This document shows positions 61,025-64,000 of a DNA stretch of 64,000 bases, one piece after another. The notes beneath the pieces were generated by a model. It ran no database searches and was not told the origin of the DNA. It saw nothing but the letters and a program-made list of their open reading frames with translations. This DNA is from Natronolimnohabitans sp. A-GB9. GTDB lineage: Archaea > Halobacteriota > Halobacteria > Halobacteriales > Natrialbaceae. Numbering within the stretch: the first letter of the stretch is position 1; each line of letters opens with the position of its first letter. The position numbers and the translations under genes are program-made. The stretch covers positions 1-64,000 of the forward strand of contig NZ_JAVDDV010000007.1 in NCBI RefSeq assembly GCF_030848565.1, given 5' to 3'.

Positions 61025-61139
61025 CGGTGCCATTTCCGGCGACTCCTCTTCACGTTCTTACGAATTCCGTCGTTCGAGTGTCGACAGAATCGATACATTC
61101 TTGCGAAAGATACTTAGTCAGTTACTGTAAGGTACTCCC

Positions 61140-61577
61140 ATGATGATCAGGGGTAAAGAAATGGCGCTGTCGCTGCTGGCGGTCGGGGCGGCGGCGGTTG
61201 CCGGTTACGTGCTTCGCTCGGGCCAGGAGGTCGATCGCCCGTCACGGTCGAAAGCCGACCTCGGCGCGCGAATCGTCGGGCACGACGAGGTACCCGACGG
61301 GGTGACCCTCGTCGATGCGACCTCGCAGCGACTGGCCGAGATCCCCGGCGCACGCCGTGCGATCGAACGCGCCGTCCGCAACGATGCCCGCAAGGAGTGG
61401 GAACACGTCACCCTCGAGCGCGACGGTGCCTGGTCGGTCGTCGACACGATCCGTGAATCGCTCCCCTACTACGATGGATCCAGCCACGAGTACAACGGCG
61501 TCTACGTTCGGTACGGCGACCACGTCGTCGTCCTCGACGCGATCGGCTGGGCCCGACTCGAGGAACCGCTGCACTAA
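61140..61577 (+). CDS. conserved exported or membrane-anchored protein, unknown function
   Basis: A 145-aa protein with an N-terminal hydrophobic helix (MALSLLAVGAAAVAGYVL) that may be a signal anchor. A soluble domain of about 110 residues follows (EIPGARRAIERAVRNDARKEWEHVTL, then YYDGSSHEYNGVYVRYGDHVVVLD). The family is recognisable in haloarchaea but unnamed. Its stop lies next to a TAAGACGGTCTCCTGTACC remnant of the stop-codon repeat. Confidence 0.65.
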   Translation: MMIRGKEMALSLLAVGAAAVAGYVLRSGQEVDRPSRSKADLGARIVGHDEVPDGVTLVDATSQRLAEIPGARRAIERAVRNDARKEWEHVTLERDGAWSVVDTIRESLPYYDGSSHEYNGVYVRYGDHVVVLDAIGWARLEEPLH

Positions 61578-61742
61578 GACGGTCTCCTGTACCGAATCTC
61601 CGACATGACCCAGCCGAGTCGTTCGGTCTCGGCGTCCGTCGGTCCCTCCGGTGACTGCGGGTCGTTCGATCTCGACTCGAGTGTGTAATCGCGGAGGCCC
61701 GAAATCACAACCACTACCACCGACCCCCGCCGAGTGGCCTCT

Positions 61743-62642
61743 ATGCAACTGGGCGTAATCGGACTCGGACGCATGGGACAGATCGTCGTCGACCGAACCC
61801 TCGAGGCAGGTCACGACGTCGTCGCTTACGATCTCGAACCGGAAGCCGTCGCGACCGCGGCCGATGCGGGCGCCGAGCCGGCGGACTCGATCGCGGATCT
61901 CGTCGATCGGCTCGGCGAGGAGAAACGGATCTGGCTGATGGTCCCCGCGGGCGAGGCCGTCGACGCGACGCTGGACGAACTCGAGACCCACCTCGATTCG
62001 GACGACGTCGTCGTCGACGGTGGCAACTCCTACTTCGAGGACTCCGTCCGGCGCGCCGAATCCTGTCCCGCAGCATATCTCGACTGTGGGACCTCGGGTG
62101 GGCCCGCGGGGGCGAAACTCGGCTTCTCGCTGATGATCGGCGGCCCCGAGTGGGCCTACGACGAACTGACACCCGTCTTCGACGCCGTCGCGACCGGTCC
62201 CGACGGTCACGAGCACATGGGCCCCGCGGGCTCGGGCCACTACGTGAAGATGATCCACAACGGCGTCGAGTACGCGCTGATGCAAGCCTACGGCGAGGGC
62301 TTCGAACTACTCCACGAGGGTCGGTACGATCTGGACCTCGAGTCTGTGGCGTCGGTCTGGAACAACGGCGCCGTGATCCGCTCGTGGCTGCTCGAACTCT
62401 GTGAGGAAGCGTTCCGCGAGGAAGGAAGCGACCTCGGCGACGTCGCCGACCGCGTCGAGGGCGGCTCGACGGGCACCTGGACCGTCCAGGAAGCGCTCGA
62501 GCAGGAAGTACCGCTGCCGCTTATCTACACCGCACTGTCCGAACGGTTCGGCTCGCGGGCCGACGACGGCCGGTTCTCGCGTCGACTCGCCAACCGACTT
62601 CGGTACGGTTTCGGCCGGCACGAGGTCCCGCGACGGGAGTGA
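61743..62642 (+). CDS. gnd: 6-phosphogluconate dehydrogenase (decarboxylating)
   Basis: A 299-aa dehydrogenase. The Rossmann motif is GVIGLGRMGQIVVDRTLEAG, with DGGNSYFEDSVRRAE, CGTSGGPAGAKLGFSLMIGG, the catalytic Lys in GSGHYVKMIHNGVEYALMQAY, and a short C-terminal domain. The short form (about 300 aa, versus 470 in classical Gnd) is typical of archaea and some bacteria. It oxidatively decarboxylates 6-phosphogluconate to ribulose-5-phosphate, feeding ribose synthesis in the haloarchaeal oxidative pentose-phosphate pathway. ATG 61743 is the conserved start. Confidence 0.92.
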   Translation: MQLGVIGLGRMGQIVVDRTLEAGHDVVAYDLEPEAVATAADAGAEPADSIADLVDRLGEEKRIWLMVPAGEAVDATLDELETHLDSDDVVVDGGNSYFEDSVRRAESCPAAYLDCGTSGGPAGAKLGFSLMIGGPEWAYDELTPVFDAVATGPDGHEHMGPAGSGHYVKMIHNGVEYALMQAYGEGFELLHEGRYDLDLESVASVWNNGAVIRSWLLELCEEAFREEGSDLGDVADRVEGGSTGTWTVQEALEQEVPLPLIYTALSERFGSRADDGRFSRRLANRLRYGFGRHEVPRRE

Positions 62643-62909
62643 CTCTGTCCCGAAGAGCGCGGTTTCGTGCGCACACCTCGGATGACTGATGGCGGATCGA
62701 AAGGCGAGAGGTAGAGAGATGTTCACACGACTCGGAGAATCTTGAAGACCGACGCCGGTATACAGTCGACCGAAACCGTTGGTGTAGAAACCGGTCAGCG
62801 TTCGACATCGAACTGGATATTCCGTTTCTTGGAACGGTGATTTTCACTGTCGGTCCTGGACCGAAATATTGAGTCATTTTCTTCACCCATGGTCCCCTCA
62901 CCGGTAGTT

Positions 62910-63221
62910 ATGAACTCTACCTACTCGACGACAGTGACGGCGACCGACGAGCAGCGGCCGAGCATGGCCGTTATCGATCTCGTTGCCGAAGCAACCGGCG
63001 TCGATGCTCTCGAGCTCGAACCTCTCTATCATGCGATCGATCCCGAAGCGCTCGACTCGCTTTGTACGGACAGTTCCGGATTCTCCTCGCTCGAGTTCGA
63101 CTACTCGGGTCGTACCGTCGTCGTCGAACAGGTCGGAACCGATATCGAGATCTCGCTCGAGCCGGTGACGATCGGCTCCGAGCGAACGGTCGACGTTGCA
63201 GACAGCGGACCGTCTGCTTAA
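62910..63221 (+). CDS. HalOD1-domain protein
   Basis: A 103-aa stand-alone HalOD1 (halobacterial output domain 1). It has SMAVIDLVAEATGVDALELEPLY, DPEALDSLC and SSLEFDYSGRTVVVEQVGTDIEI. HalOD1 is linked to signal-transduction proteins in haloarchaea; its biochemical function is unknown. ATG 62910 is chosen over the upstream in-frame ATG because conserved proteins start near here. It is followed by a CTATAG-type repeat. Confidence 0.82.
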   Translation: MNSTYSTTVTATDEQRPSMAVIDLVAEATGVDALELEPLYHAIDPEALDSLCTDSSGFSSLEFDYSGRTVVVEQVGTDIEISLEPVTIGSERTVDVADSGPSA

Positions 63222-63224
63222 GCG

Positions 63225-63321
63225 CTATAGTAGCCACTGAAAGTCAGTACGCACCCGATCGCACGAGGGCTGTGGATCGGTGTGCAAACAGTTTCAGCTG
63301 TTACTATAGTAGCGACTGAAA
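63225..63321. repeat. CTATAGTA inverted-repeat (MITE-like) element plus a half copy
   Basis: The left end is CTATAGTAGCCACTGAAA (63225-63242), and the right end is TTTCAGCTGTTACTATAG (63292-63309), a clear terminal inverted repeat about 85 bp apart. A second left end, CTATAGTAGCGACTGAAA (63304-63321), overlaps the right end by 6 bp. This implies a tandem insertion or a partial copy. Confidence 0.65.
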
Positions 63322-63486
63322 CGAGTTCGCCGATCGAGTATCCACAGACTGCAGTGACAACTATCGTTTTCGCGGTGCAGTCGCGAATTTCTGGCTCGGT
63401 GACCGACCAGCGGCGTCACCGGCGGTACGCTCGGTCGCTATCGACCAGGCAGTTTATGAGTTCGATGTTCGAACAAGTTCGTGCCG

Positions 63487-64000
63487 ATGGGCACGGACGA
63501 ACGAAACATCGCGGTTCGGTTTTTCGGTGGGGCGGGAAACTACACGGACGTCCTCGAGGACCTCTGTCGATTCGTACTCGCCGAGCGACCGGACGAAGAC
63601 ACAGTAGTCGAGTGGGTCAGGACCAACACGCGAGCCTCGAGCGAGGACGGGATCTCACGACGACTACGGTTCGTGGCCGCTCTCGGCGTGCTCGAGATCG
63701 AGTCGGATCGCGTTCGCGTGACCGAGCGCGGACTCCAGTGGGTTTCGACGGGCGATCACGAACGCCTGTTCGACGCGCTCACCGAGACCGTCACCGGGTT
63801 CGAGACGGTCCTCGAAGCGTTGCTCGAGGGGCCGAAGACCGACGCCGAACTGGGTGAGGCGATCGCGGCCGCCCACGCCGAGTTCGGCTGGAACGATCCC
63901 ACCGGCCCGGCGGGCCATCGTGGCTGGTTGCAGAGCCTCGGCTACGTCGACCGCTCGGACGGCGTAAACTCGCTTACAGACTCCGGACGGCAGCTGGCGC
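63487..64000 (+). CDS. winged-helix-repeat protein, cut by window end
   Basis: An open frame from ATG 63487 (MGTDERNIAVRFFGGAGNYT) to the window edge with no stop, giving at least 171 residues. The pattern of charged helices with VLEIESDRVRVTERGLQW and GYVDRSDGVNSLTDSG looks like two winged-helix-type modules. Such modules occur at the N-terminus of haloarchaeal restriction or AAA+ proteins, but the catalytic part lies outside the window, so the function is open. Confidence 0.6.
   Translation, partial: MGTDERNIAVRFFGGAGNYTDVLEDLCRFVLAERPDEDTVVEWVRTNTRASSEDGISRRLRFVAALGVLEIESDRVRVTERGLQWVSTGDHERLFDALTETVTGFETVLEALLEGPKTDAELGEAIAAAHAEFGWNDPTGPAGHRGWLQSLGYVDRSDGVNSLTDSGRQLA

Overview
This window looks like the chromosome of a halophilic archaeon (class Halobacteria, most likely a Natrinema/Haloterrigena-like member of the Natrialbales). 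The evidence is high-GC, strongly acidic proteins, abundant CTCGAG hexamers, TATA boxes about 25-32 nt upstream of start codons (near-leaderless transcripts), an A-type ATP synthase, the proteasome-activating nucleotidase PAN, pyruvoyl arginine decarboxylase, HalOD1 and TRAM proteins, and haloarchaeal families of unknown function. I see no rRNA, tRNA or CRISPR array.

Layout. 1-9.9 kb: housekeeping and signalling genes (hexapeptide transferase, MBL hydrolase, TRAM protein, etfBA, polyprenyl synthase, DUF373 membrane protein, a sensor kinase with a degenerate receiver, a radical SAM protein). 10-14.1 kb: envelope genes (membrane HTH protein, secreted protein, type IV pilin-like protein) and an MPBQ/MSBQ-type methyltransferase. 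14.3-26.4 kb: A-type ATP synthase genes H-I-K-E-C-F-A-B, ending at a strong terminator, with atpD 3.4 kb further on behind a GNAT enzyme, an acyl-CoA ligase and an AT-rich membrane-protein island. 26.4-29.3 kb: two small conserved proteins, arginine decarboxylase and PAN.

29.4-31.9 kb is an AT-rich accessory island. It holds a divergent pair of secreted precursors with cysteine-rich C-termini resembling halocin C8, sharing a compact bidirectional leaderless promoter. 32-49.5 kb: two peptidases, a NifU-like protein, TruA, nucleoside hydrolase with ribokinase, two different sulfatase-family enzymes, an Hsp20-like protein, a membrane beta-propeller, an unusual P1B-ATPase, a HemG-like flavodoxin and an Mrr-like nuclease with zinc ribbons and a membrane anchor.

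49.6-55.9 kb is a probable extracellular-fibre locus. It has two paralogous TasA/AbpA-like (DUF1102-like) secreted subunits, a 43-aa ORF, a dedicated ER-type signal peptidase, a DUF5305 membrane protein, a divergent HTH membrane regulator and a third secreted relative, with paired TTGAC-N5-GTCAA palindromes in the central intergenic region. 56-64 kb: LLM oxidoreductase, aconitase, dUTPase, three membrane or exported proteins, 6-phosphogluconate dehydrogenase, a HalOD1 protein, and a winged-helix-like protein cut by the window edge.

Two families of short inverted-repeat (MITE-like) elements are scattered through the window. One repeatedly supplies the stop codon of the gene it abuts.
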